Source: Bryoerythrophyllum caledonicum (lineage: Eukaryota > Streptophyta > Bryopsida > Pottiales > Pottiaceae). From it: a stretch of DNA of 64,000 nucleotides. The notes beneath the pieces are model-generated. The model saw only the letters and a program-made list of their open reading frames with translations. It searched no databases and was not told the origin of the DNA. Location of the stretch: contig OZ020515.1 of the NCBI GenBank assembly GCA_963971425.1, positions 4,084,678-4,148,677 on the forward strand, in the 5' to 3' direction. Numbering within the stretch: position 1 is the first letter of the stretch; every line of letters begins with the position of its first letter. Position numbers and translations under genes: made by a program. Below are positions 25,446 to 35,664 of this stretch, piece by piece.

Positions 25446-26026
25446 ACACATGTTGATAGATATGGAATAACTTTTTTTATGTATGTCTTTTGGCTTTGAA
25501 ATTTATCCCACATGTTACCTGCGTAGAAATGATCTTGTGCCAAAAATTTCATTATGTATCAACAAAAACTCAATCCTAAGGAGGGCGTCAAAGTTGGAAG
25601 TAGTAAAATGGTTTTCCCCTTTGTTTCTCAAAACTACACATGTTGGTAGATTTGGAATATTATTTTTTGTATGGGTCTTTTGGACTTGAAATTTTCCACA
25701 CATGCAAACAACATAAAAATGTTTTTGCTCCAAAAATTTCATGGGCAAAAAAAATTTCCTCAATTCTTGGGAGGGTGTCAAAGTTGGCAGCTGTGACACT
25801 TTTCTCACAACTATCCCATGTTGGTAGATCTTGCATAAGTTTTTTTGTATAAGTCTCCTGGACTTGAAATTTGGTATGCATGTTTTCAACATAAAGATGA
25901 TGTTGTCCCCAAATTTTCATGGTAAAATAAAAATTTCTCAGCTTTGGGGAGGGTGTCAAAGTTGGCAGCAGTGTAGGACACTATCCCTGGAACTACTAAA
26001 CGGCCAATTTGAATGTCACCCTATTG
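25446..26026. repeat. Right terminal inverted repeat of Tc1 element
   Basis: This is the inverted copy of 23247-23828 with a few percent differences. It carries the same three direct-repeat units in reverse order. Its outer end is CACCCTATTG at 26026. Confidence 0.9.
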
Positions 26027-27074
26027 TGCATCAAAATAGAACCATGGAAAGAACTTAATTATATTACAACTTTGTTACCATCACAATGGGAAAGGTTTAT
26101 CCAGCTAATGAATGTTATAGGGGTGGGAAGGGTGGATTATAAACTTTCATGGACCCTTTCAGGATGATTGACCATTTTTGGACTGTTTTGGCTTGTTTAT
26201 CTCTAAAGCAAGTATTACAGGCCACCTCCAAGGCAAATTAGACGAAAATTTAGAGGGAGAACAAGATGAACATCTATAAAGACCAACGCCACTAAAATCA
26301 ATGCAAACATTGGCAAGCTACAATGATTTCCATGAAGTGAGGTTGGGATGAAATATACCTAGTGTGTAGATGATGTTCTCCATGATCTATGACACATGTG
26401 GATTCTCTCAAGCTTTGAGAGCTTCATCAGCTTTAAAGGGTTATCAAATCCACTTGGCATAGTCTACTATGTTGCTTTTGTGCCCTTTGCCACCCTATAT
26501 CAGTGACGAGTTGCACCTAGGTCCAAAGGACAATGACAAAAGAGCAAACCAAAAAAGGAGACAAAAGAGGAGGGCTTAACTTCTAAAAACACAGTAACCC
26601 TTTAAGGACACCAATGTATTTGTATGTAGCATATGCACGTTTCTTTCAAAGCGTCAATGGTTCGATGGGGGATCCTTTTGATGGGTTGCAGAAACTCGTC
26701 CACACAGACCACCTACGGATGGCCTACCTCCAAAAGCCAAAAACCACAAATCAGGAGAGGACTTTCTACATGGAAATATGGTGGGAATATCTCTCAGCCC
26801 ACATACAATCACTGTTACTTGCAAATCGATTAGACTGGGGCTTAGTGTCTCACTGCATTCATGGAAAGCGCACAGATTCACACAAGTTTCTGGAGTTTGG
26901 GAATTGCGCAACAATGAACTATAGGTAAAGCTATACGCTGATTACTTCAAAAAGTGACCACCTATGGGCTTGTTGTCTAAGCCATATACTTTATCAAATT
27001 ACCTTTCTTCTATCCAACTTTATAAAGATGATTTACAATTTTAAAAATAAAAAAAATCATGAAGATAACTCAAT
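26027..27074. other. Spacer with MITE debris
   Basis: No gene is supported. A segment at about 26270-26470 (TACAATGATTTCCATGAAGT ... GTGTAGATGATGTT ... TTAAAGGGTTAT) resembles 56080-56300 and has a TTAACCCTTTAA-like terminus, so it is probably a degraded MITE. A 104-codon plus-strand frame at 26614-26928 has no recognised motif. Confidence 0.45.
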
Positions 27075-27272
27075 TACCGTACTTGAGGGTCGGATTTTGC
27101 ACTCTTGTGCCGATTAAATATCTATTTCTAAAAAATGATACTTTGGCAAAAGTCTAAAAAAATTCTTTTCAAAATCCGATAAAATTTTAATGTTTTTGAT
27201 AAAAAAAATTCTAAGAATTTCGGTACCTATTTTCAGATTTTTTTCTTCCAAATCCGACCCTTGGATACGGTA
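27075..27272. mobile_element. Small MITE with ~24-bp terminal inverted repeats
   Basis: The left end TACCGTACTTGAGGGTCGGA and the reversed right end TACCGTATCCAAGGGTCGGA bracket 198 bp of AT-rich sequence. There is no coding capacity. Confidence 0.7.
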
Positions 27273-27340
27273 GACTTCCTACCAGCACAAAGTGAAAAAA
27301 AAAAAAAAAAACCAATTTCATTCACATCAGACAAAAGGCT

Positions 27341-27655
27341 CTCAAATACCGCGGCCCTTCCCTATGACCGTGCCTCACTCACCCTATAACCAACAAACAC
27401 TTCAAGCTTCAAAGAGAGAACTCAAATCCGTCACCGCGTCTGTACCTATTCACATGTACCAAGTCCCAACACCTACGCCCGGAAATCACAAGAATCTTAG
27501 TACGCGGCTCCGAGGCCCCCTCCAAATACCGTGACTCTCCCCTACGACCACGGCTCCGACCAACAGCATTTCCCGTGACGTCCAAGCCTCAGAGAGTGAA
27601 CCCAAACCCCTCACGGCACCTAAATCCGAATAACATGTACCACTTTTGTACATAT
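27341..27655. repeat. Two ~180-bp direct repeats upstream of UMP1
   Basis: The segment beginning AAATACCGCGGCCCTTCCCT (27344) recurs about 180 bp later beginning AAATACCGTGACTCTCCCCT (27524). The later parts CTTCAAAGAGAGAACTCAAA and CCTCAGAGAGTGAACCCAAA also match. The pair lies 190-500 bp upstream of the UMP1 start, in its probable promoter. Confidence 0.6.
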
Positions 27656-27845
27656 CCCTCTCACATATCCACAAAACATCAAGAACGATCTCCGAATAAC
27701 GGGAACTCGCTTAAACGAAAGTTTAGGGCTCCGCCATCGCCATTGCTCCAAGCTCACCATCGCCATCGCCATTGCTGCCGCTGCTCCATCCGTTGCCTGG
27801 GGACTGAATTCGCTCTCGGCCGTTACGGAAGCCTCGTTATCTCTC

Positions 27846-28999
27846 ATGGTGTGTTCCTGTGGTGTGCGGTGTTCGTGGTTGGCTAGGGTTTGGCAGGAGT
27901 GGAGATCGGGGTTTTGATGCTCGGGGGGGTTTGGATTGGATGTTGCAGGAGGGCCATCAGTTGCCGCACGACGTGGTCGGGTCGCACGATTCGCTCCGCC
28001 ATGGTCTGCCGGCGTTCAAGAGCGAGGTGATGCCGGTGCATCCCGTGGAGGTCATCCAGCGAACTGTAAGCATCCGAAGCATTAGTGTTCCCCGCATAAC
28101 TTTGATTTCGTCTGGAAGCACCGAACTTAAAAGAAATAGCCATGTCTGGCGGGACTCTCGGAAATTTCATGGAAGAATTGGATTTTTTTTTTATTGAGCC
28201 GTTCAATTGGAGAAATCACAGCTGGTTTTGGCGCGTTTTTATTTCTACTTCTTTGGAGAGTTTTAAATTGTGTGGACAGGTCAGGTTTTTAGGTTTTTAG
28301 GTTTTAGGTTTTTTTGTGGATGTTGACTGGTTTTGTGTGTGGTTTGTTTTTGTGAAGTCTAAAGCTATGCAGGCGCAGACGAAGCGGACGTTGGTTGAAC
28401 GCGCCTATGGTTCAGCGTTTCCGATGAAAATGGATATTGAACGTCAAATTTTGTCGCGGTGAGTGGAAGCCATTTTCAGTCTCTGCTAGGCATTGTCTTC
28501 GTTGTTTTTATTTATTTAAATTCTAGAATTGTGCTGGTATTATTGCGAATGGTTTGGTTGAGTTGTTATTTCCATGCGTTGAAGGCATGGGTGACATTAT
28601 ATTTTTAGCTTTCTAATCAATCACTGTGTTTTGGCGGGTATTAACAGATTCCAACGTCCAACTGGCCTCATCCCTTCATCTATGCTTGGTCTGGAATCAT
28701 TGACCGGAGAGTTGGACGAATTTGGGTTTGAAGATTTCTTGAATGGTTAGTTTCTTCTTGCATTTGCAGAGTGCACCTTGAGATGTTTTTCATCTTCCCA
28801 TTGCATCTACATCACACTTGTCTCCAATTCACAGAGAGAATCTTGTTCATAAATGGATGTTAACCATTTTTCTTACTGGGAATCGTGTCCATGTGCAGAT
28901 CCCAAGGAGTCGGACACATTCGTACCCCTGGATATGCATGAAGGCATGGAAGTTCGTCTTGGTCTTTCTAAGGGACCCGTCTCACGCTCGTTTTTCTGA
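27846..28999 (+). CDS. UMP1: Proteasome maturation factor UMP1
   Basis: UMP1 is a chaperone that joins half-proteasomes during 20S core assembly and is then degraded. Five coding exons fit: 27846-27848 (ATG only, donor gtgtgt), 27949-28065, 28373-28458, 28648-28745, 28899-28999, giving 134 residues, close to the plant family length. Family blocks are HDVVGSHDSLRHGL, PVHPVEVIQ, YGSAFPMKMDIERQIL, the signature SRFQRPTGLIPSSMLGLESL, FGFEDFLNDP, and the end GMEVRLGLSKGPVSRSFF. The start-only first exon is inferred because the next exon enters in phase 0 with Glu and no other upstream ATG fits. A telo-box-like TAGGGTTTGG lies in intron 1. The gene converges on the DnaJ gene. Confidence 0.93.
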
Positions 29000-29634
29000 T
29001 CCGTAGTCGAGGTGCCATGAATATGTTAGATCTTCGTGTCAGGTGATGAATTATCTGGTATCCACTTGTTCACGGAGAGCAACTTGCTGCTCCTAATGTA
29101 CATACGATTAAATGCTAATCGTCATCTTTCAAGTCATCCGTGATCTATCTTGTGTTTGATCGCATGAACATTTGTCATTTCTTGACTTGAAACCATCTCA
29201 GTTCAACTTCAGGTGCTCAGGGGCAACGTCACCTTACCATGGAGCTCGTTGGAGGCTCTTGTACGTCGCAGATGCCCTTTTCCTTTTTCGACATATGCAG
29301 ATGAGATTCACTGTGGGGTTTTCTGTTTCCTTCCCATCGTAGTTAGACATGTCATATCATGAGCAGAATTGACTTGTGGCAGTCAATTCCTCAGGATAAT
29401 AGTTCTTTGCTGATACGTTATGTAACGAGTTTTTGAAAGGTAAAACGGAAATGGAATAAACGTTTGCCAGAGAATGTCCAAGAGATTTACAAGGTTTAAG
29501 AAGTGAGCTTGTTTACAATATGCTAATGGCATATAATGGTGGTTCCTCTTATTAGTTACAGAAGGAAAATAATACGATCCATCAACTGCGGAAATCCGCC
29601 ATAACTTTACACTGGTTCCTCTTCAGACCATCTC
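29000..29634. other. Intergenic region between converging UMP1 and DnaJ genes
   Basis: It contains the 3' ends of both genes and no open frame or repeat match that I can support. A spliced 3' region of UMP1 is possible (CAG junction-like sites near 29040 and 29220), but nothing decides this. Confidence 0.4.
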
Positions 29635-32182
29635 TTATCGAGGCGAGCTTTTCTGAGGAGCATCACTCTTAGATGCTGCTTCAATTGCCGCTTTTGGTGG
29701 CTTGGTGTCCTACGCAAGAAAGAGCTCCAATCAGAAAGGATGAAAGGTACGCCAAGAATCTTTAAAATTTGAGAACTAGCAGGGATGGTTTTCAGTAACT
29801 GCTCATTTCATTCAACGATTAGAGATGGTTGACCCACCTGAAATATTTGACCCAGCTTCTTGAGAGCCTTGGCGCGCTTCACGAGCTCAGCCTTCGGGAC
29901 CGCTGGGTCAATCAAAACCTGTAGTAAACACACACTTTGGACTTAGAAACTGACGTGATTCGAAACCGGGGGCACAAGAAGTGTGAAAACTTTACCCTTT
30001 GGCAGACGCGTGTGACCGTGTTCTCAATGTCCGCCACATTGAGCTTCCACAGGTTCCCAATCATCATGTCCTGCTTGGACGCCAGAAAGGCTTCCACGTT
30101 CGCCTCCTCCATCTGCCCCGCCTCAATCTGTCTCTTCATATCCATTTGCATCTGCATCAGTTGGATGGCACCTGCAACAGAAGAACACCTCTTGTAGGGT
30201 TTAGGGAAAGAAGGTCCAGAAACTAGAGAGTTCTGTCACCCGGTGTTTCAATAGAATAACCTCCTCGTTTTTCCCAATCTAAATCACCTCTTGTAGGGTT
30301 ACGGAACTTTAGATTGGATTTGACGTACCTGCAGCAGCAGTGACTTGGGATTTGATGAAGTGGCCTTTGCTACGCAGCCACTCCGTCACAAAGGGCACTC
30401 CCAGGAAATATATCTTCTTCCCAAGCTCTTTCGCAGCCTGCCGCTCATAGATGTACCCAATTGTGTGCAGCATTGGCTCTCCAAAAGCTACACCAAACCA
30501 GCAGGTTGTCAAAAAACCCTAAATCCTAAACCTGGAGAGAGAAAACATCGATGTAGGGCGACCACATTTTTCTCAGTGGAAAGATGACATGAATACGATA
30601 TCCCCTTTCATGCATGGTTCCTAAGACATGTTCGTGAGAAACACTGACCAGTATCTTTGAGAGTCTCTCTCTCTTTTCTGGCCCAATTCACAAACTCAGT
30701 CTTTTCATCTCTGATGTAGGGCGCGATTCGCTCGAGCAGAAGCTGCACCAGCTTTTCCACCCGCTCATTTTGCACCTCCTGCAACAGAATCTCTTAGAGA
30801 CCATACCCAAAAGGGGATGATTCATGAACATGTCATCTTGTTTACCTTCATTTTCGTCTGGGCTTGGCCTAGATCGGTGTTGTTTTCGCCTAAGTCCATG
30901 CCAGTCATTGCCGCCATCGCCAACTGCCATACATCCAAAACCCGAAACTGTATGAAATACGAAGGAAAAAGGTGCAGCCAAACCTGGCTTCTCATTGAGA
31001 ATATTTCGTCTTACCTGACCAATGTACTCTTCAAAGGCGTCGCTCCCAAACAACATCCCAAACACAGCAGCTGGGTCTACCATCGCTTCTCTGCAAACCC
31101 AAGGCATAATCAGGCACCAAAAACCCTAAACCCTAGAGGATTGAATCTGACTCGACTTTCCCTCCAGTACATGAGTGGACGCCTTTTCCCAAAATGACAT
31201 TTTTTGAAATAACCAGAATTTCAAGTTTCTACCTGTGGACATAAATCCTGTAAAACAAACAGGGATTTTGAAACTAGTCTTACATAATTCTAAAACACAA
31301 TCGCTTTCCGTAAAACATCCAAGAACTTAAGCCTCCTGAATTTTGATTCTACAATGTTTTGCCATGAATTCAAAGCAAAGATATATTTAATGCACGAGAG
31401 GGGCACACTTACTGCGACACGCCCGGTTTTCCAAGCTTGTCATAAGACTCTCTTTTCTGTGGATCACTGAGGATCTGATATGCCTCACCCAAGACCTGTC
31501 AAAGAGGCAAAAGTCTTTAACATAGGCTAAGGGCTTAGGGTTTACGGATAGTACTGAGCCTAAACCAACAATGTAGGCTCATTAAGATACCATGAGTTCT
31601 TTTACTCTAATTTCAAATTTTTCCATTAAAATCATCCCTGGATTTCTATTAAAATCAGCTCAAAGAGAAGAAAGCTAGCTAAGATACATGACCTCTCCTC
31701 CTTAAAATTACTTCTCACTTGAATTTAAAGAGATTTAAAGCTAAGAAGCCTCCTACCTGGAAGTTTTTGGCGGCTTCAGGGTTGTTGGGGTTCTTATCCG
31801 GATGCACCAGCCTAGCCTGTTCCAATTCCAGAAACTCCACAAATAAATCAACCTTCTGAACACCACCTCAAACTCAGCGCAAGAGCGTAAAACCTCTGCA
31901 AATTCCACTACTCTACAACCCTAAACCCAAATTCCACTACTCCTTGTAATTTAGTCATTTCTCTAGATCCTGAACCCTAAACCACCCAAATTTCACTGTT
32001 CTCCGACCATCATAACTTACAATCTTGCCACCAACGAAATCCAGAGAACTCTACTAAAGGACTTCGAAGCAAGAAGGGGAGGTTGGGAATCGGACCTTGA
32101 CATAGTAGGCCTTTTTTATTTCCGCGGCGGAAGCACCCGGTTGCACTCCCAGCACGTCGTAGTACTCCCGCTCCTTCACCAT
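29635..32182 (-). CDS. DnaJ (Hsp40) protein with DnaJ-X domain
   Basis: A J-domain co-chaperone that stimulates Hsp70 ATPase activity, of the plant cytosolic/ER-associated DnaJ-X class. Ten exons (minus): 32182-32096, 31816-31757, 31495-31413, 31090-31015, 30923-30846, 30778-30649, 30487-30329, 30171-29996, 29918-29838, 29709-29635, giving 334 residues. The J domain is residues 1-70 ([56 protein letters not shown]), with the essential HPD at 34-36. The DnaJ-X region follows: [50 protein letters not shown] and [14 protein letters not shown]. The end is a Lys/Ser-rich tail. There is no CXXCXGXG zinc domain, so it is not a type I DnaJ. Confidence 0.95.
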
Positions 32183-32835
32183 CGCTCTCCCTTGTCCTTG
32201 CAACAAAAAATCAACAACAACAAGGACTCCAACTTCACAGATTCAAACCCTACGAAAAACCACACCGCTTTCAGGAATGCACAACCTCAAGGTGACTGAA
32301 TTCTAATGGTAATGCATCAAAAGTTTGAGGAAAAAGTTGGATTGGAGAATTTGAGAAGTAACCGATTCGGAGCAAAACCCAAGATGAAATACGGGCCCAG
32401 TTGCGCAAACCTGTGATTTCTTTCCAGTTTTGTGAGGTTTGGTGGGCATGCTTTCTAGAGGACTGTAGGGAATATCCTCCGAGGAAGAGGATGGGGGCTT
32501 TACTTTTAGTTAACTTCCCTAAACTAATTTTAGCTGTTGGGGACGACGGGTCAGTATACTAGTTGTAAATAGAATCAATAACATTTTTGAATCAGTAGAG
32601 TTTTTCTAAAAGTGAATGATGGTCACTTCAGATGCCATCCCCTACTTTATGGTCTTTTGTTAGTGAGTGGGACCACATGGAGAAGGTGACTTGGCTTTGG
32701 AAAGGTGTGGAGGGAAGAGTGTTTTTCTGAAAGTGCTTCCTGAAGGGGCAAGTCAGGAGGAATATGGTGCCAGACAGTATGAGATGTATAAACAGAAAAA
32801 AAAAAAGCATGAGGAAATTTCATATTGCCTTTTTC
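32183..32835. other. DnaJ promoter region and spacer
   Basis: It contains the 5' leader and promoter of the minus-strand DnaJ gene. No further gene or repeat is supported. Confidence 0.4.
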
Positions 32836-33165
32836 TGCACCAATGAAATGCTTTGCAATTAATGTTCTTGGGCCCTACCCCATGCAAGCTAAAGCTCCCC
32901 CATAGTACCCTAAGTTTTCACAGGGTAGATCAATAGTTCCCCCAAACCTTTTCCAAGGCAAGACACCATGTGCATGTGGTCTCGGTTACTAACATAAGAC
33001 CCTAAGATTCGGGGTACCTATCCAGTGTATTTTGGTGACTTTTAGGAAAACTCTAATATTGATCAACTTTTTGAGTATTTAGGGTACTAGGAAGGAGCTT
33101 TAGCTTGCATTGGGTAGGGCCCAAGAGCTTTGATTGCCATGCATTTCATTGGTGCATTTCATTAG
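32836..33165. mobile_element. Fold-back MITE with ~100-bp inverted arms
   Basis: The left arm (CACCAATGAAATGC ... TTGGGCCCTACCCCATGCAA ... CCATAGTACCCTAA) is mirrored by the right arm ending GCATTTCATTGGTGCATTTC. The loop is about 110 bp of AT-rich sequence. It is noncoding. Confidence 0.75.
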
Positions 33166-33249
33166 ATGCTAGAGCGGTCTTTCATGTTTTTGAGATCACT
33201 TGTGAGTTGCAATAGTGGACACCAATGATTCCTTTTTTGATGGACTATG

Positions 33250-33560
33250 CTCATTCCTTTAACCCTTTTGTAACTAGGGACTTTTCCCACAATCTCAAAG
33301 ACTTATGTTGATTTCTTTTCTTTTGAGGTGCTTTTGATGGAGATAAATTGTCTAATTTTAGTATCTAAGCTCAAAAAATTGAACTTAATCCATGCCTTAA
33401 ACTTGGGGGAAAGCATGACATTACATAGTTGATGTAATACATTATAGTGTTTAAAATCAACATAAATTGGTTGTGGAAAGTGTAAAATTTGGAGGGTGTA
33501 CCACTTTGCCAATCCCAATAATTGTACTAAAAAATCCATAGTTTAATCTCTATAGGACAT
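33250..33560 (+). mobile_element. MITE family B, 5' fragment
   Basis: It starts with TTTAACCC at about 33256 and matches 49355-49600: GATGGAGATAAATTGTCTAA, TGAACTTAATCCATG, TTATAGTGTTTAAA and GGAGGGTGTACCACTT. The 3' part is missing and is replaced by a family A copy. Confidence 0.65.
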
Positions 33561-34470
33561 TTTGCCCTTGGGAGACATTTCCTATTTTAGGCGGGTCCCA
33601 CAAATTCAATATTGATGACAATTTTTTTATTTAAGAATGTGTCATATTATCTTCATGAATTATTAATTGTTCTCACATGGGACTTTGAGAATAAAATTTA
33701 TGCTATTCTAAGTGCAAGTTATTGGACTCCAAAACTTTTGCTTTACCTTCTACAAACATTGAGATTTTTATATAGATTCATGATATCAATTTGTTTGCAA
33801 TTGGCACAAAGAATTCTCATCTTTTGTGTAAAATTCCAATTTTAAAGGAAGTGAAAAAATTTCACACATTATTGGGCAAGGGACCAAAAAACCTTATTCT
33901 TTTTAACATAGAAATTGTAGATTTTGGTGTTTTAATTACTAAGTGTTTCCTACTATAAGATGTACTATGAACCTTTATTTTCACCATTTGAATTCTCATG
34001 TGATTCACAAGAAATTAAAATGTATTTCGGTGATTTTGAACCACTAGTCTTGCACAATTGTTTTGAATATATATGCTACAACCATCTTCTACATCTGAAT
34101 ATTGGTGTACAAGCAAGTGACATCATGGTAGTATGAAGTTAATTAAACCTTTTGTAATTCAAAAATTGGCACCAAGTGAAGTCAAAGTTTGCTAAATCCT
34201 TTTGATGCAGTGAAGAAAGAAAAGCTTTTTCTTCACTTCAAACACTATAATCTTCCAATATCTGAGGTCAAAGTTTATGAAATTTTGTGAGAATGCTCCC
34301 TTAAAGGTGTAACAACCACATTGGATTGCAACACAATGTTTTCTACAATGTATTTGACATACAAGGTGTAAGAATTGACGAATACAATAGTTACAAAACT
34401 CTATATCTATGTTGAGCCCGATCCAATGACATCATCCTTGAACCTTTGTGTTTGAGAAGTTGCAAAATGG
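33561..34470 (-). mobile_element. MITE family A copy (minus orientation, degraded)
   Basis: Reversed, it follows 60538-61467 in order, with blocks such as GAAGTCAAAGTTTG, CTTCACTTCAAACACTATAA and GTTTTGAATATATATGCTAC. It is noncoding. Its right edge meets the Helitron remnant. Confidence 0.6.
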
Positions 34471-34564
34471 TCATGTATTCTACATATACAAGCCTCGGTG
34501 TGCGTCGTTCCGACCGGGGAAGGTTTTTTATTACTGCGCCTCAAAATAAAATTTGTTTGACGTA

Positions 34565-34885
34565 TTATATTTTAGATTGCAATTTGCATCCTTCGGAATG
34601 TCGTGCGTTGATCCGCGAAACGTCGTCATTCCGTGCGGCAAGGATGGCACGACCGTTGAAGTACTCGCGCGCATTTGCTTCGACGTCAACATTTCCTCCA
34701 TGGACGGCATTGATCAAGTTGTTCAAGGTGTGATTGCCGATAATCATCGCCCGTGGACACTTGATCATGTCATCCTTCACCTTCTCCAGCCTGTCCTCCC
34801 CCAGCGCTAGGAGTCACTCTGGAAATGTACGGTTGCCCAAATTTTGGCGTTCACCTACAACAGTGCGCATGTTCCGGCGAAGTCT
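34565..34885 (-). pseudogene. Helitron Pif1-like helicase fragment
   Basis: Reading down from 34885 the minus strand gives FRRNMRTV, then FPE-stop-LLALGED in place of the expected FxxWLLxLGxG, then PRAMIIGNHTLNNLI and, most tellingly, YFNGRAILAARNDDVSRIN. The last matches the helicase motif RAILAPxNxDVxxIN of Helitron RepHel proteins. The Trp codon is TGA. Only a small internal piece of the ~1,500-residue protein remains. It is GC-rich compared with its flanks. Confidence 0.75.
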
Positions 34886-35218
34886 TTGGTTTAAGGTTTA
34901 GGGTTTAAGGGACATAGTTATGCTCGAGCCGAGGATAAGGGGATTTAGGGTTTTTTTTTTTTTTTTTGTTTGAAATTAAAATTTTAAAGTGATTATGTGC
35001 GGACTGAGTTGGGGGTATTTTTAGATTTTTTATCGGTTGGATATTGGAGGAGATATCCACGGATGAAGTTTGGGGTGCCAAACTTCATCCGCCGCTATCT
35101 CATCCGGAAAGTGTTGCATGATAAAGTGCAATACCATTTCGGAAACCTATCGGAACGATCTAGAGCGTGGCATCATGGAATTTTGAAGAATATTCCCACT
35201 CGAAAAGCCAGAATCTTA

Positions 35219-35258
35219 TGGGTTTAGGGTTAGGGCTAGGGTTTAGGGTTAGGGAGCG
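35219..35258 (+). repeat. Interstitial telomere-like tract
   Basis: Degenerate tandem TTTAGGG/TTAGGG/CTAGGG units, the plant telomere repeat, lie inside the Helitron's 5' end. A second short tract (GGTTTAGGGTTTAAGGG) is near 34893-34912. Confidence 0.8.
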
Positions 35259-35294
35259 GCAGACAGACAGACTGTCGCCTATTATATAGGTAGA

Positions 35295-35664
35295 TGGTGC
35301 TGTGTTTGAACATGATACAGTTTCAAATATAAAAAAACCTCCAAATGAAAGAATCTTCAACTCAAAAGTGTATGTCTTGCTATATTATAATATATTATTT
35401 GTATTCTAAGAGTAAAATACGTGACCGGATATATGGTTCCTAACATACCTTCAAGGGTCAATTTATTAGCTTCAATTAAAATCTCATCGTTACAAACAGA
35501 AATACAACTTCTTTGTCTCCATTTCCACTCCTGAGGCTAGAATGAGCCGTTTGAAGTGTTTCTGGTGTGAAATTGTCAAGGAGGACTTTAGTCAAGAACA
35601 AGGTAACTGAGAAATTAGACATTTGTATAAGAGGGCCCCACACAGAAAGAGTGTCCTCGGACGT
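35295..35664. other. Spacer without recognised gene
   Basis: AT-rich. The segment AATCTTCAACTCAAAAGTGT ... ATACGTGACCGGATATATGG (about 35350-35440) resembles 61565-61665, so it is an old dispersed repeat. There is no coding signal. Confidence 0.4.

Larger units (their letters stand above)
23247..26026 (-). mobile_element. Tc1-like DNA transposon, apparently intact
   Basis: A 2,780-bp element bounded by inverted repeats starting CAATAGGGTGACATTCAAAT on both strands. It flanks an uninterrupted DD34E transposase. The left end is preceded by TA, the expected Tc1 target; the right end is followed by TG, probably a mutated TA. Each arm is about 580 bp and contains three diverged direct repeats. 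Between the transposase start and the right arm (24824-25445) is a noncoding region with imperfect GAGCAGAGCAAGGGGG repeats. Tc1 (as opposed to mariner D39D) elements are uncommon in plants. Confidence 0.9.
34489..35294 (-). mobile_element. Helitron remnant (~0.8 kb)
   Basis: On the minus strand the interval starts ATCTACCTATATAATAGGCG followed by CAGTCTGTCTGTCTGCCG, which resembles plant Helitron 5' ends, at the A/T junction expected for Helitron insertion. The low-coordinate end has a GC-rich hairpin (CCCCGGT ... ACCGAGG, 34494-34520) and CTTG before T, possibly a mutated CTRR end. A helicase fragment lies inside. The boundaries are tentative, the helicase match is firmer. Confidence 0.6.

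Noticed and set aside
26614..26928. 104-codon plus-strand frame as a gene
   Set aside because: No motif, no neighbouring exons and location in repeat debris.
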